A stretch of DNA of 64,000 nt from positions 62,001 through 126,000 of the forward strand of contig UXAT02000001.1 of the NCBI GenBank assembly GCA_900609035.2. The letters are read 5' to 3'. Positions 27,729-37,893 of the stretch are shown here, in pieces (within the stretch, counting starts at the first letter, position 1; each line of letters opens with the position of its first letter). The notes beneath the pieces are model-generated. The model was not told the origin of the DNA and did not search any database. It saw only the letters and a program-made list of their open reading frames with translations. The stretch is from Candidatus Defluviicoccus seviourii. Its GTDB lineage: Bacteria > Pseudomonadota > Alphaproteobacteria > Rhodospirillales > Defluviicoccaceae. The position numbers and the translations under genes are program-made.

Positions 27729-28163
27729 TCAGGCCATGAGGTCGATCTGTGGCGCTGCCGATTCCCGGCCCGATTGACCCTGCCCACGGTTGGCGAGAAA
27801 GCGGACCAACTTCTCCGGTGGCATGCGCATCAACAGCCGCTCTTCATCGTCGCGATCGACGACATCGAGGAACGTGCGATCGAGTTCACGCTCATAGACG
27901 AGCTTGCGAGCATAACGCCCGCTGCCCGCAGCCGTGTCGGACACCAACTCCTGGCTCCGGGCACGTGCTTCTTCCCGGTCCTGGTCCTTGACCGAATGCG
28001 CAGGTTTTTCTGGCTGGTTAACGGCCGTGACCGCCGCCGCCGACTGCACGCTTACCGCCGCAGCGGGCGTCGCCTCGCGTGGAGGCATGGTCGGAGCGGG
28101 CGAATGACGCCGGATATCTGAGTGAAATTGGCGATCGAGAGTGACATCCATCGCGGCACTCAC
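27729..28163 (-). CDS. FlaG-like flagellar protein
   Basis: 144 residues from GTG 28163; ATG 28151 would give 140. A low-complexity Ala/Pro/Arg-rich N-terminal half is followed by a C-terminal FlaG-like module: KLVYERELDRTFLDVVDRDDE then MPPEKLVRFLANR, matching the 'v.v.D..t.e.v.qiPpe.l..l' core of FlaG. The usual ERQIPP is replaced by LMRMPPE. Divergent from the flagellar operon that starts at 28411, so the two may share regulatory DNA. FlaG proteins affect filament length. Confidence 0.65.
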   Translation of the reverse strand: MSAAMDVTLDRQFHSDIRRHSPAPTMPPREATPAAAVSVQSAAAVTAVNQPEKPAHSVKDQDREEARARSQELVSDTAAGSGRYARKLVYERELDRTFLDVVDRDDEERLLMRMPPEKLVRFLANRGQGQSGRESAAPQIDLMA

Positions 28164-28355
28164 TTTCAGCTACAACCCCCAAAGGTATACTACCATCGCG
28201 GGTAGCGCATTAAAAGTAGTTTTTTGTCGGCGCGGCACTTTTTGCCGGGTGGGGCGGGCAGCTTATTCCACTTAAGGTCGGTACGGGCGCCGGCCGGCTT
28301 CCTGAGGGCGCGCCAGTCTACTCATTATTTCAATAGGTTATAGCACGGACCCGGT

Positions 28356-28371
28356 TGGCACCGGAGTTGCT
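28356..28371 (+). promoter_or_regulatory. Sigma-54 promoter (-24/-12) upstream of fliK
   Basis: TGGCAC at 28356-28361, five bases, TTGCT at 28367-28371: an exact match to TGGCAC-N5-TTGCW with GG and GC in correct spacing. Transcription would start near 28382, about 30 bases before the fliK start. The cluster encodes FlbD, the sigma-54 activator for class III flagellar genes, at 36505. Confidence 0.85.
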
Positions 28372-28410
28372 CTCCTGGCTAGCGGCAGCAAACCCCTTGG
28401 AGCCTTGTCC

Positions 28411-29979
28411 GTGTTCCTTCAGCCACTCCCGGCATCCGCCCTCCGCGAAGCCACCCCTCAGAGCGGGTCGGCCGTCGCCGGCAGCGCCGTGGATGATGCG
28501 CGCAGGGGCCAGTTTGCGGCGCTTCTCACCGACACCCTTACGCGCAGCCGGGTTCCAACCCCGCACGCCCACGAACCGGCAGAGAGAGCACAGCAGGCAT
28601 CGGAACCGCAGGAGCGCTGGACGGATGCCGAGACGCGGGCGCGTACCCGCGACCATGAACGAGAGTTAAGTGAATCCTCCGCGCGTGAGGCAGACGAACC
28701 GGCGGCCGACGAAGAGGGGTCGATTGTACCGCCGGCTGCTACCTTGCCGCACCAGGAAGAGGGTGTCCTTGCCGCGGCCCTGCCATTGGTGCCTACGCAG
28801 CTCCCCACGCCGCCACTGAAGTCCGCGCCCGAGGCCAACGCGCAAAATGGCACGAGTGCGCCAGCCGCGCCGGCGGCCGCCAACGGGACGAGCGAGCTAA
28901 CCGCGGGCGCACCGACCTCAGCGGCGCAGCAGCCGGAATTGGCGCAAGCAACGGATGCTGCGCAACCGTTTCGGGGAGCTGCCGCTCGTCCGGCTCGTGG
29001 CAGCCAAACGCGAATGGTCGCCGAACCAGCCGCACCCGAGCTTGCAGCGGCGGGGCGTCCAGACGCCAAGCAGACAGCGGAAGCGGCGAACTTCACGCGC
29101 TCGGTCATGGCTGCGGCCGGCACCCCGGTGCGCCTCAGCGTGGTCACGAATCAGGCGCCTGGCGTTGGGCTGGCCGGCAATCAAGCGGTAGCAACGGCCT
29201 CAGCGCAAGGGACAGCGGGGCAAGGGTCAATCGGGCACGGGCCAGTAGCGCACGGGCCAGCAGGGCACGGGGCTGCGCAACTCGGCGCCGAGACACTAGG
29301 CTCAACCGTTCCAGCCGCACAAGCGGGCTCCGCGTCCCAGGAGCAGGCGCTCACGCCGTCGCTTACCCAGCCGTCGCGCACGGACGCAGGCACCCTTGGC
29401 GCTCCGGCAGCGCTTGTTACCGCAGCGACGGCAGCCGATCTGGCCGCGGGCGGCAATGAGACGGGAAGCTTCGCGTTTCGCGATGGGAACATCAGCGGCC
29501 GGTTCGGCGTGACCGGAAGGGCAGGGACACGAGCCGGCATCGCCCTCAGGTCGACGCCGGATCAGGTTGCCGTGCACATCACGCGGGCGGCGCAAAGCGG
29601 TACGAACCGGATCGAGATCAGCCTCGATCCGGAATCGCTGGGCCACGTCGAAGTAAGACTCGAGGTCGGCCGCGACGGCCGGGTTAGTGCGCTCGTGCTC
29701 ACCGAGAACCGCGAAGCCCTGGACGCACTGAAGGCCGAGACCCGCGCGCTGCAGCAAGCACTTCAAGATGCGGGGCTCAAAGCCGATGCCGACAGCCTCA
29801 GCTTCCAAATGCAGGGCGAGCACGGCCGCCGCAGCACTGGTCAGATGTTCGTGCCGGAGGGGGCGGATGTGCGCTCGTCGGCCAACCGTGCTGAGGAGGG
29901 CTCACTCAAGGACACACTGCGGAGCGCGGAACCGCATCGGCCAGTGAATCCGCGCGGTCAGCTCGATGTTGTGGCGTGA
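28411..29979 (+). CDS. fliK: Flagellar hook-length control protein
   Basis: Determines hook length and triggers the export switch. 522 residues from GTG 28411, which is 8 bases after TTGGAG; TTG 28405 would be too close. Residues 1 to about 370 are low complexity (Ala, Pro, Gln, Thr), the ruler part, and include a GHGP-type tandem repeat at 29222-29280. Residues 383-470 form the Flg_hook domain: NRIEISLDPESLGHVEVRLEV, then VSALVLTENREALDAL and LQQALQDAGLKADADSLSF, where 'L.P..LG.v.v.l' and the Leu-rich turn are diagnostic. First gene of the sigma-54 operon. Confidence 0.9.
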   Translation: MFLQPLPASALREATPQSGSAVAGSAVDDARRGQFAALLTDTLTRSRVPTPHAHEPAERAQQASEPQERWTDAETRARTRDHERELSESSAREADEPAADEEGSIVPPAATLPHQEEGVLAAALPLVPTQLPTPPLKSAPEANAQNGTSAPAAPAAANGTSELTAGAPTSAAQQPELAQATDAAQPFRGAAARPARGSQTRMVAEPAAPELAAAGRPDAKQTAEAANFTRSVMAAAGTPVRLSVVTNQAPGVGLAGNQAVATASAQGTAGQGSIGHGPVAHGPAGHGAAQLGAETLGSTVPAAQAGSASQEQALTPSLTQPSRTDAGTLGAPAALVTAATAADLAAGGNETGSFAFRDGNISGRFGVTGRAGTRAGIALRSTPDQVAVHITRAAQSGTNRIEISLDPESLGHVEVRLEVGRDGRVSALVLTENREALDALKAETRALQQALQDAGLKADADSLSFQMQGEHGRRSTGQMFVPEGADVRSSANRAEEGSLKDTLRSAEPHRPVNPRGQLDVVA

Positions 29980-30002
29980 CCACAAGAAGGGGATGAAAAG
30001 GC

Positions 30003-30725
30003 ATGATTCTCGATAGTGTTTCCGGCAGCAGCACGGTCACGGGACAGCAGGCCACCAGCGACCGCAACCAACTGCAAGACGATCTCAATAAATTCCTGAC
30101 GCTGCTGGTTTCCCAGCTCCAGCACCAAGACCCGCTTGAGCCGCTCGATGCCCACGAATTCACCTCGCAGCTGGTCCAGTTTGCGAGCGTCGAGCAGCAG
30201 ATCTACAGCAACAGCCACCTCGAAGATCTGCTGGCGGCGCAGAAGGGCGCAGACGCTGCGGGGGCGGTCAACTACCTCGGCAAGACGGTCCAGGTTGAGA
30301 GCGACACCCTCAAGCTTGAGAACGGATCGGCCGGCGCGGGCTACGCGCTTACCGAGCCGGCGGCGAAGACGACCGTCACTGTGACGGACAGCCAGGGCCG
30401 CGCCGTGTACTCAACCGCAGGCGAGACCGGGAAAGGCAGCCACGATTTCGTCTGGACCGGCAGCGACGGCAACGGCACCCAGCTCGCCGATGGTCTCTAC
30501 ACGGTGAGCGTCGATGCCCGCCGCGAGGACGGCACCCAGATCCCGGTGACGACAACGTTGACCGGCACTGTGCACGCGGCCGGGTTCAACCAAGGCGCGG
30601 TCACGCTCGATCTCGGCGGGTTCGAGGTCCCACTTGAGAGCGTGCTCGCGGTTACCGCCCCGCCCGCTGCCGCTGAAGATGAGAGCGCTTCTTCGGTCCT
30701 CGCTGCGCTCGCGGATTTGTTGTGA
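30003..30725 (+). CDS. flgD: Flagellar hook capping protein
   Basis: Scaffold that caps the growing hook and allows FlgE assembly. 240 residues. N-terminal signature FLTLLVSQLQHQDPLEPLDAHEFTSQLVQFASVEQQ (core: QLQHQDPL, FTSQLVQFA) is diagnostic for FlgD. The middle has the FLN-like fold with FVWTGSDGNGTQLADGLYTV, and the last part is Ala-rich. It starts 23 bases after fliK, probably same transcript. Confidence 0.96.
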   Translation: MILDSVSGSSTVTGQQATSDRNQLQDDLNKFLTLLVSQLQHQDPLEPLDAHEFTSQLVQFASVEQQIYSNSHLEDLLAAQKGADAAGAVNYLGKTVQVESDTLKLENGSAGAGYALTEPAAKTTVTVTDSQGRAVYSTAGETGKGSHDFVWTGSDGNGTQLADGLYTVSVDARREDGTQIPVTTTLTGTVHAAGFNQGAVTLDLGGFEVPLESVLAVTAPPAAAEDESASSVLAALADLL

Positions 30726-30793
30726 ACAAGCAATCGATGCTGCCGCAGCGACGCCCGAGCGCGCGCCGCGACAGCGCCAAGGGAGGCATGTGA

Positions 30794-32491
30794 ATGAGCT
30801 TATTCGGTGCGTTGACTTCCGGCGTCTCCGGCCTTTCGGCGCAGTCAAGCGCGATGGGGACGATTGCCGACAACATCACCAACGTGAATACGGTCGGCTA
30901 CAAGGGAACCACTGTTGACTTCCAGACACTGGTCACCCGCCAGGGCTCGCAGACGCGGTATTCGGCGGGCGGCGTTCAGGCGAGCGCGCAAGGGAACGTC
31001 AACGTCCAGGGCCTGCTGCAGTCCTCGTCCTCGACAACCGATCTGGCCCTCTCCGGAAACGGTTTCTTCCTGGTCAACCGATCGAGCGAACCGACGGCGA
31101 CCGATCCTTATCTGTTCACTCGCGCCGGCTCGTTCTCGACCGACGCCGAGGGATTCCTGCGCAACGGAGCCGGCTATTACCTGCAGGGCTGGCCAACCAA
31201 CAGCCTTGGCGAGGTCGTGTTGCCCAACGGCAGCGCCGCCTCGATGACCAATCAAAACATCATCTCCAACGACTTCCTCGAAACCATCAATCTCAACCGC
31301 TTCAGCGGTACCGCCGCAGCGACAACCAAGGTCTCGCTGAGCGCCAATCTGCCGGCTGCCGAGGAAAATGGTTCAAGCCGCGGCATCGACGTGCAGCTTT
31401 TCGACTCCCTCGGCAACGCACTGGGGACGCGCTTTACCTTCACCAAGCAGGCGGCAAACGCTTGGGATCTTTCGGTCGAGCCGCCCGCCGGTACCGCGGT
31501 GGCCAGTCTCCTCAATGCCGACGGAGAGATCTACCGCAGCGCCGGCCAGCTGGAATTCACCGCGCAGCCGATGGACGGTACCAGCGTCAGCATCAACGGC
31601 AACACCTACACCTTCGCCAGTTCCAGCGGCGGAGCCGGAACCGTTACGATCGGTCAGACCCTTGCAGAAACCGTGGCCAATCTTGTGGCCGCCGTCAGTT
31701 CGACCGATGCCGACTTCGGATCGGCTGCGGGCGCACATCAGGTTGATCTCAAGGGCAGCGACAAAACGACCGTGGTCTTTACAGCCGGGGCAGGGACCGG
31801 CCTTGGCGACATCACAATCGATGCCACCAGTCTCAGTGCCGACAGTACCGGCACTCCCGCGACCCAGCAGGGCTTGCTCACCACGCCGTCCTTTACCATC
31901 GCCCAGCCGCAGACGAGCGATTCCGGCTTGGTGTTCGGCTCCAAGGGCCTGCCGCAGAGCTTCGGTGCCGCGAGTTTAAGGATTGTCGGCTTCACGAACG
32001 GGGCTGCCGACATGGACGGCACGGCTGCCAGCACGATCAGCTTGAACTTCGGCCAGGCGGACAGGGCCGACGGCATAACCCAGTTCGGGACCGAGTTCGC
32101 GACCAACCTCATTGAACGCGACGGCACCCGTTACGGTGGCTACAGCGGCGTAAGCGTTGCCAAGGATGGACTGGTCTACGCGCTGTTCGACAACGGCGAA
32201 CGCCGGCCGGTGTTCAAGATGCCGGTGGCGACGTTCGTCAATCCGGCCGGCCTGCAGGCGGTTGCCGGCAATAGTTATGCGGTTACCGAGGAGTCGGGCG
32301 GGCCATCCCTGCGCGAGGCTGACAGCGGCGTCGCCGGTTCGATCATCCAGTCATCACTGGAATCCTCAACCGTCGACATCGGCGACGAGTTCTCGCGAAT
32401 GATCGTCGTGCAGCGCGCCTATTCGGCGGCAACCAAGATCATCAGCACCGCCGATGAGATGTTGGAGGAACTCGTCCGCATCAAGCGATAG
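30794..32491 (+). CDS. flgE: Flagellar hook protein
   Basis: Structural subunit of the hook. 565 residues. N-terminal coiled-coil region: LFGALTSGVSGLSAQSSAMGTIADNITNVNTVGYKGTTVDFQ (key motifs GLSAQ, NITNVNTVGYK). The C-terminal partner IIQSSLESSTVDIGDEFSRMIVVQRAYSAATKII contains the flagellar rod/hook consensus SNVDL-like and QRAYSA. The middle (about 150-430) forms the surface domains. The length is larger than in E. coli (402) but usual for alphaproteobacteria. Confidence 0.97.
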   Translation: MSLFGALTSGVSGLSAQSSAMGTIADNITNVNTVGYKGTTVDFQTLVTRQGSQTRYSAGGVQASAQGNVNVQGLLQSSSSTTDLALSGNGFFLVNRSSEPTATDPYLFTRAGSFSTDAEGFLRNGAGYYLQGWPTNSLGEVVLPNGSAASMTNQNIISNDFLETINLNRFSGTAAATTKVSLSANLPAAEENGSSRGIDVQLFDSLGNALGTRFTFTKQAANAWDLSVEPPAGTAVASLLNADGEIYRSAGQLEFTAQPMDGTSVSINGNTYTFASSSGGAGTVTIGQTLAETVANLVAAVSSTDADFGSAAGAHQVDLKGSDKTTVVFTAGAGTGLGDITIDATSLSADSTGTPATQQGLLTTPSFTIAQPQTSDSGLVFGSKGLPQSFGAASLRIVGFTNGAADMDGTAASTISLNFGQADRADGITQFGTEFATNLIERDGTRYGGYSGVSVAKDGLVYALFDNGERRPVFKMPVATFVNPAGLQAVAGNSYAVTEESGGPSLREADSGVAGSIIQSSLESSTVDIGDEFSRMIVVQRAYSAATKIISTADEMLEELVRIKR

Positions 32492-32687
32492 GCGTGGCAC
32501 AAGCGATCCGCTGCTGACCGCATCCCCCGCTTAAGGTGGCGCGGGATCGGTTCAGCAGGCGCGCTTTGTCCTTGGATTCTAAGGGCAGTTAACCGCTTGT
32601 TCACCGGGAGTTCGGTAGCGTTGGCCAGCTGACCAGGGAGCGCGCGGGCGGTTCCGCGTCCCATCCTCCCCGGCAGCGGGGACCACG

Positions 32688-34331
32688 ATGGCGAATTTGC
32701 GAAGGCTCGCACGTGCTTTGGGAGCAGGACGCCTGGCGGCGCTGGCCGTCGTCGCGCTCGGCTCGCTCGGCTTCTTCGCATGGCTCGCCGTGATGATTTC
32801 CGAGCCCGAGTACGCGCTTCTCTACGGCGATCTCGAGATGAGCGATTCATCGCGCATCATCACCCATCTCGAAGCCAAGGCCGTCCCCTACCGGCTGCAG
32901 GGTGGCGGCACCGCCGTTCTGGTGCCGCGAGACGAAGTCGCTCGAACCCGGGTCGAGCTGGCCGAACAGAGCATCCCGGGCGGCGGCAGCCTAGGCTACG
33001 AGCTGTTCGATGCCAACAGCGCGCTCGGGACCACGAGTTTTGTCCAGAACGTGAACCTGGTCCGCGCGCTCGAAGGCGAACTGGCGCGAACGATCCGCTC
33101 CATCGGCACGGTCAAGAACGCGCGCGTCCACCTGGTCATGCCGCGGCGCGAGCTGTTCAGCCGCGATCGGCAGGAACCAAGCGCTTCGATCCTGTTGCAG
33201 ATGCGCGGCGCTGCCCGTCTCGAACCGGCGCAGGTGGTCGCCATCCAGAATCTCGTCGCCTCAGCCGTGCCGGGCTTGAGCAGCGATCGGATCTCGTTGG
33301 TCGACAACCGCGGCACGCTGCTAAGCCGGCGCAACGATGGTGATCTCGATCCGGCCACCAGCGGCGCGACCAATCAGGAGCGCAGGCTCGAGCTGCAGGG
33401 CCAGCTCGCGCGCACGATCGAGCAGTTGCTGGAGCGGGTTGTCGGACCGAACCGGGTGCGGGCGGAAGTCTCCGTGGCGATGAACTTCGACCGCGTCAAC
33501 ACGACCGAGGAGCGCTACGACCCTGACGGTCAGGTTGTCCGTTCGAGCCGCAACGTCGAGCAGAAAGGCGTCAACAACGAGCACGATGACGTCCCGCCAG
33601 TGACGGTGGCGAATGAATTGCCGAACGCCGGCGGAGCAGCCGGCAGTACCACGGCGAGCACATCGAGCGACACCCGCAACGACGAAACGATCAACTACGA
33701 GATTTCGCGCAAGGTCATCAACAGCGTGCGCCAGATCGGATCGATCGAAAAGCTCTCGGTCGCGGTGCTGGTGGACGGCAACTACGTTCCAGACGCGGCC
33801 AACGACACCGCGACCTACCAGCCACGCTCGGCCGAAGAGCTTGAGCAGCTGCGGGCGCTGGTGCGCGGCGCAATCGGCTTTGACGCGCAGCGTGGCGACA
33901 CGGTTGACGTGGTCAACATGCGCTTTGCCGACGTGAACGGCAGCGCCGAGATCGACACGGGCCTCTTCTTTGGTCTCGACAAGGACGATCTGTTCCGCAT
34001 CGGCAAGTTTGCCGCACTCAGCGTGCTGGCGCTCCTGGTCCTGCTGCTGGTGGTACGACCGATTGTTTCCCGCCTGCTGGCGAGTGTTCCAGTCGCAGGC
34101 GGAACGGGCCAGCCGCAGCTGGTCGGCGCGGCAGGCCAACCGGCGGCGCTCGCCGGACCGGCCGGCAGCGGTCCGGCTTCGCTGCCACCGCCCGGAGAGG
34201 ACATGGTCGATCTCGAGCAGGTGGAGGGGCGGGTGAAGGCATCGTCGGTCAAGAAGCTGGGCGATTTTGTCGAGCGGCACCCGGAACAGGCGCTCGCCAT
34301 CCTGCGGACCTGGCTCCATGCAGAAGACTAG
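32688..34331 (+). CDS. fliF: Flagellar MS-ring protein
   Basis: Forms the inner-membrane ring that templates the basal body. 547 residues. Membrane helix 1 near 17-37 (AALAVVALGSLGFFAWLAVM). Ring-building motifs follow: YRLQGGGTAVLVP, QSIPGGGSLGYELFD and SIGTVKNARVHLVMPRRELF. Helix 2 is near 435-460, then a cytoplasmic tail ending KKLGDFVERHPEQALAILRTWL, the FliG-binding peptide. The 196-base gap before it may carry a separate promoter; I found no sigma-54 match there. Confidence 0.96.
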   Translation: MANLRRLARALGAGRLAALAVVALGSLGFFAWLAVMISEPEYALLYGDLEMSDSSRIITHLEAKAVPYRLQGGGTAVLVPRDEVARTRVELAEQSIPGGGSLGYELFDANSALGTTSFVQNVNLVRALEGELARTIRSIGTVKNARVHLVMPRRELFSRDRQEPSASILLQMRGAARLEPAQVVAIQNLVASAVPGLSSDRISLVDNRGTLLSRRNDGDLDPATSGATNQERRLELQGQLARTIEQLLERVVGPNRVRAEVSVAMNFDRVNTTEERYDPDGQVVRSSRNVEQKGVNNEHDDVPPVTVANELPNAGGAAGSTTASTSSDTRNDETINYEISRKVINSVRQIGSIEKLSVAVLVDGNYVPDAANDTATYQPRSAEELEQLRALVRGAIGFDAQRGDTVDVVNMRFADVNGSAEIDTGLFFGLDKDDLFRIGKFAALSVLALLVLLLVVRPIVSRLLASVPVAGGTGQPQLVGAAGQPAALAGPAGSGPASLPPPGEDMVDLEQVEGRVKASSVKKLGDFVERHPEQALAILRTWLHAED

Positions 34332-34340
34332 GAAGCTCCC

Positions 34341-35363
34341 GTGAGCCGCGCAAAAACAGAAATGAGAGACTTGATGGGGCCGCAAAAGGCTGCGGTCTTT
34401 ATGCTGTCGCTCCAGGAAGCGCAAGCTGGCAAGATTCTTCAGATGATGGATGACGAGGAGATCAGATCGCTCTCCAGTTACATGGCGACACTGGGGACGG
34501 TGAATGCGAGCCTCGTCGAGGAACTGATAAAGAACTTCTCCGAACAGCTTTCAACGTCAGGGTCCCTGGTCGGCACGTTCGAGTCGACCGAGCGGCTGTT
34601 GACCAAGGTGATGAATCCCGAGCGCGTCCAGCAGATCATGGAGGAAATCCGCGGTCCTTCCGGTCGGACGATGTGGGACAAGCTCGGCAACGTCAACGAG
34701 GCTGTTCTCGCCAACTACCTCAAGAACGAATATCCGCAGACCGTCGCCGTCATCCTGACCAAGGTCAAGCCATCGCATGCAGCGCGCGTCCTGGCGCTCC
34801 TGCCCGAGAACTTCGCGATGGAGGTCGTCATGCGCATGCTGCGGATGGAGACGGTGCAGAAGGATATTCTTGCCCACGTCGAGAAGACTCTTCGGACCGA
34901 GTTCATGACCAATCTCGCCCGCAGCAACCGGGCGGATTCCAAGGGATTGATGGCGGAGATCTTCAACAGCTTCGACCGCAGCACAGAAAACCGCTTCATG
35001 GCTGCCTTGGAGGAGCGGACGCCCGACATGGCGCAGCAGATCAAGCAGCTGATGTTCACGTTCGAGGATCTGCAGCGTCTCGATCCGTCCGGCGTTCAGG
35101 TTCTGCTGCGCCAAGTGCCGAAGGAGCAGCTGATGATCGCGCTCAAGGGCGCGTCCGAGGCCATGAAGGAGATCTTCTTTTCCAACATGTCGGAGCGTGC
35201 CGCGAAAATGATGCGCGACGACATGGCCGCGTCGGGGCCGGTCCGGCTGCGCGATGTCGACGAGGCTCAGTCCGCCATTGTTGCGACCGCCAAATCGCTT
35301 GCCGATGCCAATGAGATCATTCTCAGCAGTGGCGGCGACAGCAGCGACGAACTGGTCTACTAG
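34341..35363 (+). CDS. fliG: Flagellar motor switch protein FliG
   Basis: Rotor protein that takes torque from the stator. 340 residues, GTG start. [18 protein letters not shown] and the [18 protein letters not shown] segment mark the N-terminal FliF-binding domain; [30 protein letters not shown] the middle domain with the conserved EHPQT-like element (here EYPQT); and [34 protein letters not shown] the C-terminal torque domain with its charged ridge. It follows fliF after 9 bases. Confidence 0.97.
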   Translation: MSRAKTEMRDLMGPQKAAVFMLSLQEAQAGKILQMMDDEEIRSLSSYMATLGTVNASLVEELIKNFSEQLSTSGSLVGTFESTERLLTKVMNPERVQQIMEEIRGPSGRTMWDKLGNVNEAVLANYLKNEYPQTVAVILTKVKPSHAARVLALLPENFAMEVVMRMLRMETVQKDILAHVEKTLRTEFMTNLARSNRADSKGLMAEIFNSFDRSTENRFMAALEERTPDMAQQIKQLMFTFEDLQRLDPSGVQVLLRQVPKEQLMIALKGASEAMKEIFFSNMSERAAKMMRDDMAASGPVRLRDVDEAQSAIVATAKSLADANEIILSSGGDSSDELVY

Positions 35364-35379
35364 CGGAGTTCCAGGCACG

Positions 35380-36096
35380 ATGCCCTCAAGCCGACCCTTC
35401 CTGTTCGACCGCAGTTTCATTGGCAACGGCCTGTCCGTTACCGTTGGGCGCGGTTCTGCGGCCAGCGAAAGTCCGCCCGCGAAACAGTTCGACGAGAGCG
35501 ATCTCGCGGCGGCGAGGGCCGACGGTGTTGCGCAAGGCCAAGCGCAGGCGCGGGCCGCGGCAGAGGCCGACGACCGCAGGCGGCTGACAGTGGCATGCGA
35601 GGCGATCGCTGCACGATTGGCCGATCTCTTTCGCGAGACGGAAGTGATCGGCGCCGCCGCCGCCCAGGAGGCGACCGAGCTTGCGGTTGCGATCGCGCGC
35701 AAGCTGCTGCCCGAAACCTGCCGTCGCCAGGGACTGACCGAGATCGAAGGGGTGCTCACAGACGTGATGCGGCACCTCTTGCATCAACCGCGGCTGACGG
35801 TCGCCGTCCACCCGAGCCTCGCGGCCGCTGCCCGCGAACGGACCGCAGCGCTTGTCGCCGAACGCGGTTACGCCGGCAGGGTAGAGATCATTTCCGATCC
35901 GAGCGTTGCGGAGGACGCGTGCACGGTCGAATGGGCCGAGGGTGGCGCCATCCGCAGCCCGCGCGCCGTTTGGGGCGAGATCGACAGCATCCTCGCGCCC
36001 ACGACCGGTTACGGCGTTGAGCACGCGGAGGAGGGCGACCCGAGCACCTCGGCCCAGGGCCACTTGTTGCTGGGCACCAGCAACAAGGCGCAGTGA
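35380..36096 (+). CDS. fliH: Flagellar export ATPase regulator FliH
   Basis: Stator-like protein that binds the FliI export ATPase and the C-ring. 238 residues from ATG 35380; a longer open frame overlaps fliG antisense to sense. The N-terminal part has ARADGVAQGQAQARAAAEADD, a helix with the FliH small-residue repeats. The C-terminal half reads ELAVAIARKLLPET, LLHQPRLTVAVHPSL and EIISDPSVAEDACTVEWAEGG, matching FliH/HrpE. The fliI gene is not in this window. Confidence 0.85.
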   Translation: MPSSRPFLFDRSFIGNGLSVTVGRGSAASESPPAKQFDESDLAAARADGVAQGQAQARAAAEADDRRRLTVACEAIAARLADLFRETEVIGAAAAQEATELAVAIARKLLPETCRRQGLTEIEGVLTDVMRHLLHQPRLTVAVHPSLAAAARERTAALVAERGYAGRVEIISDPSVAEDACTVEWAEGGAIRSPRAVWGEIDSILAPTTGYGVEHAEEGDPSTSAQGHLLLGTSNKAQ

Positions 36097-36111
36097 TCGG
36101 CGGAGGGCACG

Positions 36112-36474
36112 ATGACAGACGAGAACCCGCTTAATCTCAAGCAGCTAACGGCACTCGACGAGCCGCCGGCAACGGAAAGCGCAAGGAGCACCATGAGCGC
36201 GGCCAAAGACGAATCCAACACCATCCAGGACCTCGAAGCCGTCTATGACATTCCGGTCCAGGTTTCGGCTGTTCTCGGCAAGGCGACGATGGAGGTCAAC
36301 CAGTTGCTCAAACTGGGCCGCGGCGCCGTCGTCGAACTCGACCGCAAGGTCGGCGAGGCGATCGACATCTATGTCAACAATCGGCTGGTGGCGCGCGGCG
36401 AGGTCGTCGTCGTCGAGGACCGGCTGGGCGTGACGATGACCGAGATCGTCAAAGGTGACCGTGCATCGGGTTAG
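36112..36474 (+). CDS. fliN: Flagellar motor switch protein FliN
   Basis: C-ring component with an SpoA (surface presentation of antigens) domain. 120 residues from ATG 36112; ATG 36193 is an alternative. The conserved core reads YDIPVQVSAVLGKATMEVNQLLKLGRGAVVELDRKVGE, then VARGEVVVVEDRLGVTMTEIV at the end, fully typical for FliN. It sits between fliH and flbD, and FliM is not encoded nearby, as in other Rhodospirillales clusters. Confidence 0.96.
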   Translation: MTDENPLNLKQLTALDEPPATESARSTMSAAKDESNTIQDLEAVYDIPVQVSAVLGKATMEVNQLLKLGRGAVVELDRKVGEAIDIYVNNRLVARGEVVVVEDRLGVTMTEIVKGDRASG

Positions 36475-36504
36475 GGCTGCGGGGCGCGTTGAGGACATGA
36501 ACAC

Positions 36505-37860
<1,356 letters not shown>

Positions 37861-37893
37861 GCCGCCAGCGATGCCCGGGACCGATCGACCGTC

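Noticed and set aside
28233-28246. GGCAC...TTTTTGCC resembling a second sigma-54 site upstream of fliK
   Set aside because: Only 8 bases separate GG and GC, whereas 10 are required; the real match is at 28356-28371.
32492-32687. TGGCAC near 32495 as a sigma-54 promoter for fliF
   Set aside because: The -12 half is missing at the required distance (CC instead of GC).
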